From Gordius sp. MW1 (taxonomy: Eukaryota > Nematomorpha > Gordioida > Gordea > Gordiidae), in NCBI GenBank assembly GCA_964036665.1, contig OZ038526.1, positions 22,258,001 to 22,322,000 of the forward strand: DNA of 64,000 bases. The letters are read 5' to 3'. The notes under the pieces were generated by a model. The model was given only the letters and a program-made list of their open reading frames with translations. It was not told the origin of the DNA and made no database searches. Within the stretch, counting starts at the first letter, position 1. Each line of letters begins with the position of its first letter. The translations under genes were made by a program, and so were the position numbers. This document shows positions 33,637 to 48,200 of this stretch, one piece after another.

Positions 33637-34690
33637 TTTTTTTTTTTTTTAAAGATGAAGTTAGTTTATTGTATATATCTAAACATAATATTAAGTGATA
33701 CAATTATATTATAATTACATTTAAAAAAACATCATATGAGTAATATGTCTTCATCTTCCTCTTTTAGAAGAGGCCAGGAATCCAAAAAAGATTTGAAATT
33801 AAATTTTGGAATTAAGATAGCTATTGATTGTTTCAATAAAAATGCGGGGGAATGTTTGGAGGGAGGGGATCGCCTGCCTATTTCTTTGAATAAAGCCAAC
33901 GCCATTTTTCCATAGGATCCTGAACAGGAGGAAACTATTGAAATAAAAATACTAGAGTCCAAAAGGGCCTTGTATTTTTGGAGCTTGCGTTCTTCAGCGA
34001 GGGCCATGAGGTCATAATTAAGATTAGAGGGGGCAAATAGATCTATGCATGTAAAATCCCACTTTAAAAAGAGACCATTTTCCCATGGGACTAACGAGGA
34101 ACCGTCAGGACGCATTTGACCTTCAAGGGCAGGATCTGAAGGTTCAAGTATGGAGGGAATATGGGCCTTTCTAAGGGCTGACTGGATAATGGAATTGATT
34201 TTAGAGTGTCGCAAGTGTCTAAATTTATTTAGTCTGCAGCGGGTGGCGTGCTTCTTCATCCACTGGCAGGTTGCAATTTTTACAAGCATATGCCTTGGTG
34301 TATTTTATTCCAAGGCGTAGTGATATATTGTAGGATAGCTCGCAATCCTCTAACATCATATTGGAGAACTTGCTAGGATTAGCCATTCATGTCCAGATTT
34401 ATCAAACACCAAAGATCTAAGGTTGTAATGTTGTTTGGTATCGCAGCTCGAAAGGAGATGAGCAGCGGAGCGCGAAACCAAACATGCATCTTTTGTCACA
34501 AACCTCAAAATAATTGAATGGGATATTGTGGTGTTGCTCTCATTTAAGAATCCACTTCTAAGCTGCGATGTCAACCAGTGTTCTAACCATTTTATGGCTC
34601 ATGTCACGAATAGTTTGAAGATTACCTTACTTATTTATACGAAAGGATGCTGATTTTGAACTCCCCCATTCCATTATTCAAAGGTTATTC
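33637..34690 (-). pseudogene. LINE 3' fragment with nuclease-like domain
   Basis: On the minus strand the product has the pattern seen after reverse transcriptase in many metazoan non-LTR elements: a Cys/His segment ending RHLRHSKINSIIQSAL, then IPSILEPSD, MRPDGSSLVPW and LKWDFTCIDLFAPSNL. The RPDG..WD.T arrangement is reminiscent of a PD-(D/E)XK nuclease. An upstream piece (34356-34574, AAHLLSSCDTKQHYNL) belongs to the region between reverse transcriptase and this domain but is separated by stops. A T-run at 33637-33651 is a poly(A) tail on the element strand. Reverse transcriptase itself is missing (5' truncation). Confidence 0.7.
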
Positions 34691-34699
34691 AGGACTTGC

Positions 34700-36020
34700 T
34701 CATCGCAAATGCAATTCAGGGGCGGATTAACATTATTACACTGACTGTTAAACAAAGTTAAATATGATAGACACAATTAAACCAAGACTCTTAATCAAAA
34801 CTTTGTAAAACAGGGAAAATTCCGTTAAGCTTAAGACCATATAAACCCTTCACGGACAAGCGTTTTTGCTCATCCTCTTTTCTTCCGCCAAGAAAAAGCA
34901 TACAGTTCAAGTGTATTTACTCTTTTATTCCATCCACACAACCACAATAGTTGCTTATTCGTGCAAGCGAAAACATCATATATAAGGCCCTATTGGATTC
35001 TGTCTTATCCCTTTGGTCGCTTCGTGTTCGTGCACCTTTGGTGAACAATTTTATACGTCCGGCGAAGCATACCATTTGACAAAAAACCTTGACGTAAAAT
35101 TTTTTAAAACAACTAAATTGTTTGCCCCCTGGAGTCTCCTTTAAAAATAAATCGGAGCATTTGTTTGTATAACTATTATTATACTTAACTAATTATTCAT
35201 CTAAAAACTGGTAAAAAAAAGTATCGAGGAAGGGACACACAGCGTCTTTATCAGCACATCGACCTCGATTTTTAACTAATTCATTCTAACGACGTGCGAA
35301 TTAAGAGTATTTATTTGAGTTGAGTTTAATTCAACCTAAATTTTATATTTCTCAAATAATGTTAGCAAATATAGACTCTTTGCCATTATGTCAAATGTCA
35401 GGCACACCAATTTTAACTTAAGAATCAAAGTAAAATTATAATTAAGTTGACCCATGCACAAAATTAACTAAAAGTCAATGGGTAAACTGGGTGATGCCTA
35501 TTTTAAAAGCATAAGATCAGGCCCGACCTGCCCTACCTTCCCCCTCTCCCAACCTTCAAATATTTTAAATTTTTGCCACATGCATAAGTGTGTTTTGCAT
35601 TTATACCGCCTAATGCTTTAAAAACAAATGATACTATTTAACGTACTGTACATTATTTATAATTATTTTTGAAAATATGAATTCTGTTGTTTAAATTGCC
35701 ACAGGCTTATCAAAATTTAAACATACTAATTATTAATAAAATTAAGGGAAAATTAGCGTCAGAGTTATATGCTAGTCCTTACTATTAAAAATATCAATAA
35801 GTTTATTTTCTAGTCTCCTAAAAAATCTGATACTATGTGTTAGTAATCAAAATCAATTTCAAGACCTCTACATCTATTTTTTCTAAAAGTTAATGAATAT
35901 TAAATATCGAGTTGAAACTTATAAGAGCATAAATATTTTGATGTTAAATTGTCAAGGACTGTTGTGCCTTTAATTAATAGCATTCATTCGCATTTTCCGC
36001 ATTCTTAAAATTTTTACCAT
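34700..36020. other. Upstream region of GLG1, nothing recognised
   Basis: This AT-rich 1.3 kb separates the LINE fragment from the GLG1 start codon. I see no CpG-rich patch, TATA-like box with context or upstream exon. The GLG1 promoter and 5' UTR should lie here or farther upstream. Confidence 0.4.
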
Positions 36021-36299
36021 ATGATTTTTAAAATTTTATCAAAAGCTGTTCTGATTTATATTCTCACAGCATTTGTTGGTGCAGACCAAAATGCTGTTAA
36101 ATCACTCTTGAATTTGACTAAAACAAATTACAATGTTAATAACTATCCTTTTGAATCTCATCATAATAAACCTGCTAAATTTATATTAGCTGATACTGGA
36201 GAATGTTTTGATGATATTAGTAGATTGTGTCCAAATATTAATGACCTTAGATTTAGAGAAAATAATTTTGCCGTTCTTATGTGTGTTCAAGATTCACCG
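36021..36299 (+). CDS. GLG1: GLG1 exon 1: signal peptide and first Cys repeat
   Basis: The ATG begins MIFKILSKAVLIYILTAFVG, a textbook hydrophobic signal peptide, followed by a short low-complexity luminal stretch with an NLT glycosylation site. The first cysteine-rich repeat then starts (GECFDDISRLCPN ... FAVLMCVQD). This matches the vertebrate protein, whose first repeat reads LTRVCP..NLAVLECLQD. The exon ends at a GTACAA donor (36300). The next intron is only 48 bp, and the one after exon 2 is 49 bp. The open frame continues past the donor, but that part is intron. Confidence 0.9.
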
Positions 36300-39200
36300 G
36301 TACAATATTGCACTATATATCAATATTTTATGTATAATTTTTTCTAGGAATTCTCTGATATATCAAGCGACTGCAATAATGTATGTTTTATCCCATTCTT
36401 TCTTATTTAATTTATTTATCATATTCTAGTTACTCTGGTCATTAAAATTAAACTTAACTCAAACAAAATTTTTTCTCTCAATTGCAGAACAGATGTGTGG
36501 GGATCATGTCTTTCAGGTTATTCCTCAAATTGTGAAATTTAATATTCCTTTAACTCCAATTTAAACTAGTTACAATAATAAAAATTAATTTAACAATTTG
36601 TTATTATAATAGCAAAAGGTATTTATGATTTATATTTTAGGTTCCACAATGTTCCAAACACTATAAAGAGGCCATTTTAGATCATAAGGCTCCTGAATTA
36701 AGTGCAGACATTGGTTTATTACTTTCGTGTCTTTTGGAATTTAAAGAAGATTTATTAAACTCATTAACACACGATTCATCCAAAAAGGGGGTGGCTGGTT
36801 GTAGAAATTTTATCACAAATCTAGAAAAACTTATTTTTAGTGATTATCGTTTAATATACAATTTCCAATCTTCCTGCTTGGCCGACATATTATCTCATAA
36901 ATGTGGGCGTATTGGAACTTCTCCAAATCAACTTTCCGTAATTATATTTTCAAATTACAATAATAACATTTTTAAAGATACTAAGTAGGTTTTTATATTC
37001 AAATTATATAAATTAACTTAAGTTAATATAAAATGTTGAAATTTATATTTTCAATATCATTTTTTTATTCTCCCATATTTTTTTTTATAATGATTGATTA
37101 ATAATATTCAAACAAAGTTTGCTTTAACTAAAGATTTTATTGATTTATTCATTGACAGGATATTCATTCGCAAGGGGCTACAATCGAATGTTTGGAAAGA
37201 AATCAGTTGACTTCACCCCTTTCAAAACGGTGTCGAAAGGCGATGTATCGAATTGCGGAGATGCAGGGCGAAGATTTCCAGCTGGATCGCCCCCTCTTTT
37301 TCTCCTGTAGGAAAGACAAAGAAAAATTTTGTGCCCAAATTCTGCCGGGGCAGGGAAGAGTATACGAATGCTTGTTCGATCATTTGCACCATCCCGAGAT
37401 GTCTGAAAAAGTTATATTTAAATTTATTTAATTGCTATGCAATTTATGGGCTTTCTTTTGGTTATCCATCCTGTCCTGTCCAACTTGTAATTTTTCAATA
37501 ATTGCCAATGGCTGGGGACGTATGCTTCTGGAAAAGACTTTTATTTCGTTTTCGCAAATAGACTAACTAATGATCTCTGGTTGGCTTTAATTTTTTGACC
37601 TCGCCCGAGCCCAATATCCATTATTGCTTTGTTGTTTCCGACTGATTAGTTTTATACATGAATTTCTTTGGGGGCAACTTGTCTAGGTTGTTGCTATATA
37701 TCGGATAATTGCTAAACTGGTTAAATAAGTCCCGGCAAATTAATTATGACCGTTGCTTACTTCTACTTTATCTGACCCCGGCCAAAGGCCAAAATTTTGG
37801 TTAATAGATATTTATATTTACTGCTTTGGCCAATTTGACTAGTTTGTTTTGCTCTATAACGGAAGATTTTTATATATTATTTTTGTAAAATTACGATAGA
37901 TTTTTTTAAACTTCTAGTGCCGAGAACACATCGAACTGAGGGAAAATATGATAGGATCCGATTATAAAGTGAGCTACGGCCTGGCTCAGGCTTGTGCCAA
38001 ACACGTGCGTCAACATTGTGGCCCGACCCAGCTGTCGGCATATGGGCTGTCAGCTGGTGTTGGGGAGGAGGTTGACAAAATTTACGGGTTGACAGTTATC
38101 ATGGTTTGCTTGGAAAAACTTGTGGACACGGGTATAATAACTAGGATGTTAATGAATAAATTAATGTATTTGCATCGTATGATAGGTGTCGAGTTAGGGG
38201 CGACTTGTCGTAGCGAGATGCTGGAACACCGGAGGATGCTATCAGCTGATTATGCCCTGAGCCCGGGTGTGATGATTTATTGTCGAAACGAAATCTCCAC
38301 GTATTGTCCTGGACGGCAAAAGGTCGAAAATTGTTTTCATCCTCGTTCAACGATATTTTCGAAATTTCATAAATTAATTATAAAATTTTAACAATTTTTT
38401 GGATTAAGAGGGGGCAGTGGCCCCTCCTTGCCCCCCCACCCCCCCCCGGCTAAGCCCATGGTTAAAATAATTTAAAATATCCACATACTAGAGTGAGATA
38501 ATATGTAAAAGTGTAATTTCAGCGTTATCTGTAATATATTTTCTTTGAGACATAATTGCAATGAAACTTTCTCAACCAAAATTGGCTTATTATATTGCTT
38601 AATAAATTTTAGATGCAAAAATTAGTTTTTTACTTGTCTATGGTGAACACAAAATTTTGAAATAAATGTTTTATTTTACAAAATAAATTGAAATTTTTTA
38701 TACGATATTTTTTGTTACCCTAGGATGGGTCAACTTTGAAGTGTTTGATGGACAAGGCAACACCTCAATTCGTAGAAAATGTGGAAAAATCTCCAAAATC
38801 AGCTGATGCTTCCGAAGTTAATATCGGGCCCGACTGTTGGAAAGAGGTTTAATATTTATGTACTACCCTTGTTTGATTTGGATATTAACTATGAGAAAAA
38901 TCGAATGTGCTTTGTGACATTTATGCATTTTTGAGTAAAAGGATTTAAAACTACAATATTTATAATGAGGTTTGAACTGAATGATTAAAATGCATAAATT
39001 AAGAGGTTTAAACGTTTATTATTAAAGTTTTACTTGTTAGATTTGTAAATTAGTATAATTTTGAAATTTAAATTTAGCGAACGCGAATCTTTAGCATTTA
39101 TCGTCTGCTTTTACGGTGAACTGCATAACACTTTCCCCCCAATTTTTAAGCTACTTTAAAAATTTGTGGGAAAAAGTTATCTATGAATAGATAATTGTTA

Positions 39201-42200
39201 ATCAAATTATTTTTTCTAGTTGATCTAGGATATCATTGCCTTTATTTAGGGGTTCTGTATGATTTAAAAGTTAAATTTCTCATTTAATCTTGATATCCCC
39301 TTTAATCTTTATTGTAGTGTTGTAAAGACAGCTGGGGTTTGTTTGATCAACCTTTGGTTTAACTAATACTAACGGTTGAATCTGGTTTGTATTTTTAATT
39401 TTACAGTCGAGTGGTCGACTAAGAAAAACAGACACCAGAAAATTTGGTCTGTTTATGTTTAGTCGACTAAACCAAAGCTGGACCACACAAAACCCAGCCG
39501 TTTTTACAACACTAATATATTGTGTAACGTCTATTTTAAATTATAATATAATTTAGCACCTACATATTTGTCAACCTTTAGTTTGTATCTTTTGTTTTTA
39601 TATAACTATTTCACTAAGTATAAGATTTATGCCACAAACTTTTAAATTTTTCTTTTCTAAAACCATAATAATACCGTATTATAAAAGTTTTCTAAAAACA
39701 ATTACATTATTTGCATTTAATCTTAAAAATTGGCGGCCGTTTAATTTTTCAAATTAAATTATTAAATTTTCGTCTGCTTATAGTTGAAAAATAAGTTTTT
39801 CGAAATAAAATAATCATACTTAGTTTCCAAATTAAATAAGATTATTTAATTTCGCGCTATTCCATCGTCTGATTTTAGTTGTGGGGTTTGCAAGAAGCCG
39901 TACTTCCAGCAGAAGATTATCACGCCGATCAATGGTTAGCGAAAGATTGTACTAGACCCATCGATAAATATTGTTCCGACGCCAGATCTTCCGAGTACGC
40001 GTTCATTTCATCGTATTGTACACCAAAAAAATCTACGCTTCTTTTTCCCTTTTTCCTTTAAATTATATAAACATCTCTTATATCTATGTAAAATAATAAT
40101 TTTTTTGTGGCCATTATCAAACTTACTAAAATTAATGGTTGTTTTGTTGTAAGCCTGAAGATTGTTATTCTACTTTAATTTAATTTTCTTAAATAGTTTC
40201 CAAATTTCCTATAGCTGTTTGTCACACTAAGGTGGTCAGCTTTTTTAGAAATTTGGGTGAGGGGTGACGCTCGGCTATCCAAGCCTTACAGCCGTGTTGA
40301 CGATGTGATATATTTGACATATTTTTGTAACACTGAAAGCGTGATTTGAATCCGCGAGGTCTTGTGCAAAAACATAGCCTAGACAACTACGCCCTCACGC
40401 CCCTAATTTCCTTAAATAATTATATAATTTTGATTAATTTAATTAAAAATATTGCCCTAAAATATTATTATATTTCAAAAAAAAATGTTTTTAGGATGTT
40501 AGATTGTCTGTTGGCGGGATTGAACCAGCCGGACGCGCGAGAGGTTTACGGGAGGTCGTGCGCCGGTCGCGTCCTCCAACTCCAATTCTTCGTGGCCCGT
40601 CGATTCGACTTAGATCACGAAACCCACCGAATTTGTCAAGTCGACGCCGCCCGCTGGTGCGGGTACCAATCAGCTAATCACCAAGGAACAGCTGATCGTC
40701 GATCAGCTGACTTGAACGCGGTGATGGCTTGCCTCTTCGCCGAAACGTTCGTCGAACGACGACGGGTACGTTAGAATCAGACGATCTTTTAGACTCGGAT
40801 TTGTGGATAAAATATTTAATTTTGTTAATTAATATTCAGTTGTATTATGATTTATTGCTTTGTTTCTCAGTCCTACCAGTTTTTAAAGCACCTATGTAAA
40901 TTAGAGAAGGAAGATATATTTTTATATGAGGTAGACTCAAGAGCTTATGAAAATTCAAAAAATATTTTTTTTTCTCAATCTTTTTTAAAACGCGTTAATT
41001 TAGCCATTAAAAAGAGAAAAAATAAAAAAAAGTAATATTTTAGACTTAAAAGGGCAAATTTAAATTATGTCCTTTATTAAACACAAAGCTGAACTGATGC
41101 TTTTTTCCGGGACAAATAGTCTAAAAAAATTAATTACACTACTTATATCTCACTAAATCTAAAAGATGTTCCCTTTTGACATTTGAATTTTAATAAAAGC
41201 CACTTATTTAATAAGTTTTATTATTTCTGAATTTTGAACTAAACCTTTTAGATCTAATCTAATTATTATAAAAGAAACCCTAAATTACAGATTTCCGAAT
41301 CATGTGCTGATCACGTGATTAAGACTCTCGAAGCTAGAGCCCTATACGTAGGCTTGTTGCCTCACATCCAAATTCCATGCTTGCACGATTTATCCTTCTA
41401 CTGTTCGCACGACGTATCACGTGGCAAGGTAAGAGGGGAATGACGGTCGATCAGCTGATTGTTAGCGATAGTTGCGGAGTGTACTTTTTTACCCCTACAT
41501 TTTGACTGACACACGCTTAAAGATTTTTTTGTCGATTACTCTATTTTTATAATTTAGATAAGGGGTAAGAAGAGGAATAGTTTTAGTTATTAATTATATT
41601 GGAATCTGTTATTTTGGTGATAAAAGTAAAATTTGTTTAATTTTTCAAAAATTTAAAATCTTCCTTTAAAAAAGCTCTGGTATTTACTACTTTTTTGAAT
41701 CACAAATTCAATTTAATAAATATAATACAGATCCTGTGGCTATCTGATTTTCTAGTTAAAACATTTATACTCTTTTGATTCTTTTCTATTTTTGCCCTTT
41801 AAAAGGAAGTATTTTCATTTCAACGGGTTTTTTGCTATTTTAAATATAGATATTTTTTTTTGTAATTTTATTTTTTTAATTTAAATAAAATTGCTTTTTT
41901 TATCGATGTATATGTGTTGATTAGGAATTGGCCTGCCTGCAAGATAATTACCCAAAGCTATCTCCCCCTTGTAAAGGGGTCATGTTCAATTTCACACGAC
42001 TTCAAGCCCTAGATTATAAATTAGACCCGGCCCTGGCCGCTTCTTGCGCGCGGCAAATACGCTCTTGGTGCTCGGTTAGTTGATCAAAATCTGATTCGCG
42101 TATTTTTACCGTCATATTTTTTTTCGTATGTAAAGCGCTGTCCTATGTGAAAAAATGTTGCTTTTATAACGGCCGTCTATGTTTTGTGGTTTTTCCTAAT

Positions 42201-45200
42201 TTATTGAAGGTTAAAAGCAGTTTTCATGCTTGGGTTGGCTCCTTGCTAAAAATGCCCCGAGTAGTGTTGTAAATACGGCTGGGTTTTGTTTGGTCGACCT
42301 TTTGTTTAACTAAGACTAATGGTCGACTGGTCTATTTTTCAAATTTAGACTTAGCCTAATGGTCGACTAGAAAAACAGACCAAAAACCCTCGTCTGTTTA
42401 CGTTTAGTCGACTAAAACCGAAGGTTGACCAAACAAAACCCAATCGTTTTTAAAAACATTAACCCCGAGTTTATAAATGTCTACTTCATCTATCTGTCTT
42501 TACATTTTTATTGCTACACTTAAAAAGTTTATATAATTTGAATGTGCAGAGTAGCCCGTGTTGAAAGTTAAGCTTAAAATTAACCGCACGTTGGTTTTAG
42601 GCATAGAATAATAGATTTGAGTGAGATACAACTATAAATATGTTGATCTTTATGTTTTACCTAATTTTATTATTTGCAAGTAATTTTAGATTTTTTTCAC
42701 CGAACATATGTTTTTTGATGACGGACCACATTCTTACTTAAGTATTATCAGCTGTTCCCCAGTGTTTACATAGTGTTGTAAAAAGGGCTGGGCTTATTTG
42801 GTCGGCCTTCGGTTTTAGTCGACTAAACATAAACAGAGACTAAAAGTTTATGGTCTCTGTTTTTCTTAGTCGACCTCTAGGCTTAGTCGAAATATGAAAA
42901 ACAGACCAAAGTTGACCGTTAGTCTTAGTCGAACCAAAGGTCGACCAAACTAAACCCATCCCTTTTTACAACACTAGTCTACAGCATTAGTCTATGGTTT
43001 TAGCATTTTAAGCGAGATATTCATATTTGTTAAAAAATATTTTTTGAAAAATATAACGTTTGAATTTTAGGATGAATCTGGTGCGGAGCGGAGAGATAGG
43101 AAGGGAGAAGTGTTGGATTGCCTGATCAAGTACAAAGATCACCCCGATATGAGTTTAACTTGTAGAGCTCACGTCTCTCATCACCAAATAGTAAGTGGGT
43201 CATTCATTCATTTATTTAATGTATTGAATCCAGCACAACTGGCGAAATGCACAAGTGGAGAAAAGTCAAAATAGTTGCAAAAAAGTATACTTATCTATAT
43301 CTATAGAATATATGTTAATAGAAATATTTATATATATATAATATACTGCTTTTTAGAATTGCAATATATAGTATTACAACACAAAATTAGTGTGCTAAGG
43401 TATACAATGGAGAACCTAAGAGTGACGATGATATATATAAGTTGCGAGAGATAATTGCGAAACACAATTATATATAATCCTTACATAATATTTGAAATTT
43501 AGCGATATTATTATAGGTTGCTTCTTAACTTTAGGTTGTTGCCTAGGTAGGGAATATTATTAAATTTTGCCACATGTGCATTTCGCGCGCGCTCCTGCAC
43601 AACTGGTGAAATGCACATATGGCAAAATTTAATAATTTTAGGGAACATTTAATATTATCTCTAAAATCAGAAACTACTTTTCTGTGAGGATTATAAATAA
43701 AAATAATGCTGTTTTGAAATTATCTCTCGCAAGTTATATATATCATCGTCGCTCTTAGGTTCTCCATTATATACTTAAGCACACTAATTTTATATTAGTT
43801 TGTTAATTTTTACTATATATTGCAATTCTAAAAGAAGTATAACATATACTATATATAGATAAGCAAACTTTTTTGCACCTATTTTGACGTTTCTCCAGTT
43901 ATGCATTTCGCCAGTTGTACGGGAGCGGGATTATTCATACATTAGTTACAAAAACTTCCGGTTTAGGTAGCGCTCGAAAACGTCCATTTCTCCCCGACCT
44001 TTTGGCGAGCTTGTCAAGCCCCTGCCCGACTCCATTGTCCTGCCAGCCAGGCCAAGGCGGCCATTTTGAAATGTCTATCTGGCATCCTGTTGAACGATAC
44101 CCTCATCACAGCAGTTACTATCCCTAAGCGCAGACTGCCCCGGGGTTGTGTTAAGCTGCTGCAGGCAGAACTATTTCAAATGGTGAGAGATTTGTAGATT
44201 AGTAGGGATTAGTGTTGTAAAAACGGCTGGGTTTCGTTTGGTCGACCTTAGGATAGAGACCACAGGTTTTTGGTCTTTGTTTTCCTTAGTCGACCACTAG
44301 GTTTAGTCGAAATTTGACAAACAGACCATGGTCGAAAACCGTTAGTCTTGGTTAAACCTCAGGTCGACCTAACGAAACCCAGCCATTTTTACAACACTAG
44401 TAGAGATATATAGGATATTGAATGTCCTACGGTCAAAAAATGTTTCCCCTCCACAAATAAGCGTATTAATTATTCAATTTCGGATAAAAGTTAAATGTTA
44501 GGTATCGTTTAAAATAAAATTGATAATTACCCTAAAAGGTACTCAATTTAGGGCTTTTTTATTATGATAACGGGGAGATGTTCGTTAATGTCCCAGAGTG
44601 AATTAGGCAAGATGGTTTTCTGATAGTTGAAAGAGCACCTATAAACTATTCTCACATGGGCGTAGCCAGGGGGGCGGGGGCAGGGAGGGGCGGCTGCCCC
44701 CTCTAAATCCAAAAATTTGTTGGAATTTTATAAAATTATGGCTTGCCCATCCCTAAATCATTATTGCCCCCCGCCTCCAATTCCAATGCTGGCTACGCCG
44801 TCGAATTCTCATAAAAGTCCATTTAAAATTTTTGGAAATTATATTTAATTATAAAAAAGCCCATTTTTTGACGTAACTTTAAGCTGGGTGAGTATTTAGC
44901 CTTTGGCGTATCTCTTAGCTTGGGAATATTAAAAATAAGAAAAAGGTCATTTTGTTACAGAAGTAATACTAGACTTAAAAAGTGTTTAATAAAATTTGTT
45001 ACCAAGTTTTTTTTAAATTAGTTTTAAAAACTCTTTAATGTCTTAATAAATTACTTAGTAGGCAAAAAAACATAGTTTCAATATTTATATATCGACGATA
45101 TTTATTTATTTTTGAGATTTAAATTTTAAAATCTTTAAACAAACGCAACTATAAACTTTCCTTTCGCATCAATTTGAGAGTTCTAAACCTCTTTTAAAAG

Positions 45201-48200
45201 TCGCAAAAAGTTAAAATTTGTCCGAAGTAAAATATATAGCAATTAATTATCACTGCAAAAACTTTAAACTAAGTCGATACGTTATTTGGCGCTGGGAGGG
45301 GCAAGATTTTACGGCTCAACCATAAAACAGCTGATATCAGCTGTGGTTTTGAATTCCTCAAAGAAAACTTTTTAAATCAGTTTTTTGGGAGGAGGGGGTG
45401 GGGGTAATATGAATTGTAAAAACCTCTTTAAATAGGCGATAGGGACTTTTAGGTGCTAAATCAAAAATTTAAATGCTTTTTTATTTTAAAAAATTACTTT
45501 TAAAGTTAAATATATTTAATTAAAGTAAAGCCATCTAAACTTTTGTTTTGAATTTTAAATATGTTTTTTTGTACTTTTTTATTTACTTAGAATGAAGATA
45601 TAAAACTAGATCCGGAATTAGAGTCGAAATGCGGGGCCGAGTTAAAGCAATATTGTGCGAACTATTCCACAGATAATCCTAGAGTAATTGGACGAAATCT
45701 CGAATTTGTTTGTTTTTATATTGTTTTTTAATTATTTTAATATTTTAGTAAAATTAAATTTTAATTTAAATTTTCTGTTTTTTTAATTGATTTAAATCGA
45801 AATGTTTTGGTTGTATGGTTTTTTAAAGTTTTTAAGCTTATTTTTTGCCAAGATGAGAGGCAATTTAAAACAAATTAATGATAATTATCGGAATTTAATT
45901 TAATTCTTTGTTAAATCATTTTTTATAGTCTTTTTTACTTATTTTAAGATTTAGTAACATTTATTTGGATACTGACTACAAAAAGCAACGAAAATGGAAT
46001 TTAAACTACAAATTACAAAGAGACTAATTATTTTTTTATGATTTTTTCTAATATTTTTCGATAAAAAATCAGAAATAACTGGGTTTTTTTAAATACATAT
46101 AATATATATATATAATATATATATATATATATGTTTTTTGGGATATTAAAGAATATTTATAATTTTTGTGTGATTTTTTTCCTTAAAAAATGTTAAATAA
46201 ATAATTTTTTTTTAATAAATGATTTTTTTATTATATTTATTTGAGGTATTTTACAGGTTTTTTGATTTTTTTGTAAAAAATGTTAATAATTTTAATTATA
46301 TTTATTTCTGTTATTTGGGTATATTACAGAATATCGAATGTTTGAGAATACATTTTGATACCCTTGGAGCCTCTTGTCGAAAAGTTGTTTTTGTTAGAGA
46401 ACGAGAAAGTTTTGCCATATCTGCTATTGATTATTCCCTGTATAAAGCCTGTGGAAAAATGATACGAGTAAACCAAAAAATTTTAAAATCTTTTTAATTT
46501 TAAACAATATTTTTAGTTTTATAAATTTGAAATTTTGAATTTTTTTTATTTGAAAGACTCATTTTTTGTGAAATGAATAAGATTTTTTTGAGTGTTAGAC
46601 ATGTAGACTAGAGAGACTGCTCATCAACCATTTTGAAATGTGCACAAATAAGGGAAGGACTTACAGATTATAGCAACTTCGGGTTAATTAAAGTGTTTAT
46701 AAAATGTGATAAATAAATTATTGAAGTAGTTAAACATTAAAAACAGCATTTTAATAATATATAAATATATTTACTGAATTAATAAAAATTAAAAATACTG
46801 TGATGATATGATGTTAAAGCAATTTAGTGCTATCTGCATTTTATAAAATAATCACTTATTAACATTTTTCTTTATTTGCTAATTAATGAGGAAGGTAAAT
46901 TCACTTTTTTTGTTTTAACAATGGTGTACCTTGCAGAAAGATATGGGAGATTGTTAAATTCAAAATGGTGGATCACACCATATGACATGAGCAGTCTATG
47001 GTTAGACAAAATTTTTGTGAAAAAATGTCTCGTATTGTCCGAATTTACTATTTTGCAAAGATAAAAATTTGTTTTTCTGACCCCGACCCGAGGCCAAAAT
47101 CTCACTTTTTTTTTCTTTTTTGATGGCCTTTGGGGCAAAAAAATTCAAACTAAACATAAATTTAAATTATTTATTACATTTCGAATTTAAATTTGGAATT
47201 TTTGCTTTTTTAAGTATTAAGTTTGTATATTTTTAATTTAAATTTGAAAACAACGATATAGACTAAAGTCTTATTTTTCTAACCCCGCCCCAAGGCCAAT
47301 ATGCTTTTAAATTTGAAAATATAAACAAAGTAAAATGTAATTTTAAGTTTTTTTTTATTGTTTTTAAATTTTAAATTTTCGTATTTTTTAAAATAAATAA
47401 ATTTGAAATTTTTTTTGGATTGGTTGTAGCGTTTTTGTGAGAGCAGCCAAGACGCGCTAGCTTGTCTCATTCAAAATGTCGAATCGGAATTTATGGATTT
47501 TGGCTGTAAATCTTTGATAACGCGTAGACGAATTGAGCAGACTAAAGGTATTTTGTAAAAATAATTTTTATTAATTTTTTAAAGCTCTTGAAACAATATT
47601 TTGAGATTTTTTATTTTATTTTGCAATTTTATTACTATTTTTAGTTTGTAAATAATTTTTAAGATTAATTTATAAATTTATCTGGAATTAGGACTAGCTA
47701 AATGTTTTAAATTTTATTAATTGATAAAATGATTAAAGTACAAAATTATTTGTATTTTATTTATAATTTTTTAGATTAAAAGTTGTATCATAATTATTAT
47801 TGCTTTAGAAAATAATAAATTTTGCCCCGAAGAAAAATTTTATAAATTTTAATAATAATAAAAACTTTAAATTACATAATCATTTTATTATTTATTTTGA
47901 TATTATATTTTTTTAGATTAAAAGTTGTAATGTTATTATTGTTGTATTTGGCAAAATACAAATTTGTCTAAAATTAGGATTACAAAAATATTTATAGTTT
48001 TGAAAATAATAAATGTCATTAAATTTTAAAATTATTTATTTTTAAATTAAATTTTATTTTTTCAGATTACAGATTGAACCCAACATTAGTTAAAAATTGT
48101 AGGGCGGATATATCAAAACATTGTAAGAAATACATTAGAACAGATGACTCTCCTTCCATCCTCGAGGAAAATATCATTTATTGTTTGAGAAAAAAATTGG

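Noticed and set aside
36021-36347. A 108-codon single-exon reading of the GLG1 start
   Set aside because: Family alignment continues only after a GTACAA donor at 36300; the extra residues are intron.
36494-36516. GLG1 exon 3 taken as only the ATGTGTGGG segment
   Set aside because: The acceptor at 36428-36429 gives a longer in-frame exon matching the conserved LLW..KLNLT stretch and cysteine spacing.
36983-36990. Alternative GLG1 exon 4 donor at 36985 (GTAGGT)
   Set aside because: It would join exon 5 out of frame. The donor at 36938 (GTAATT) keeps phase and matches the family better.
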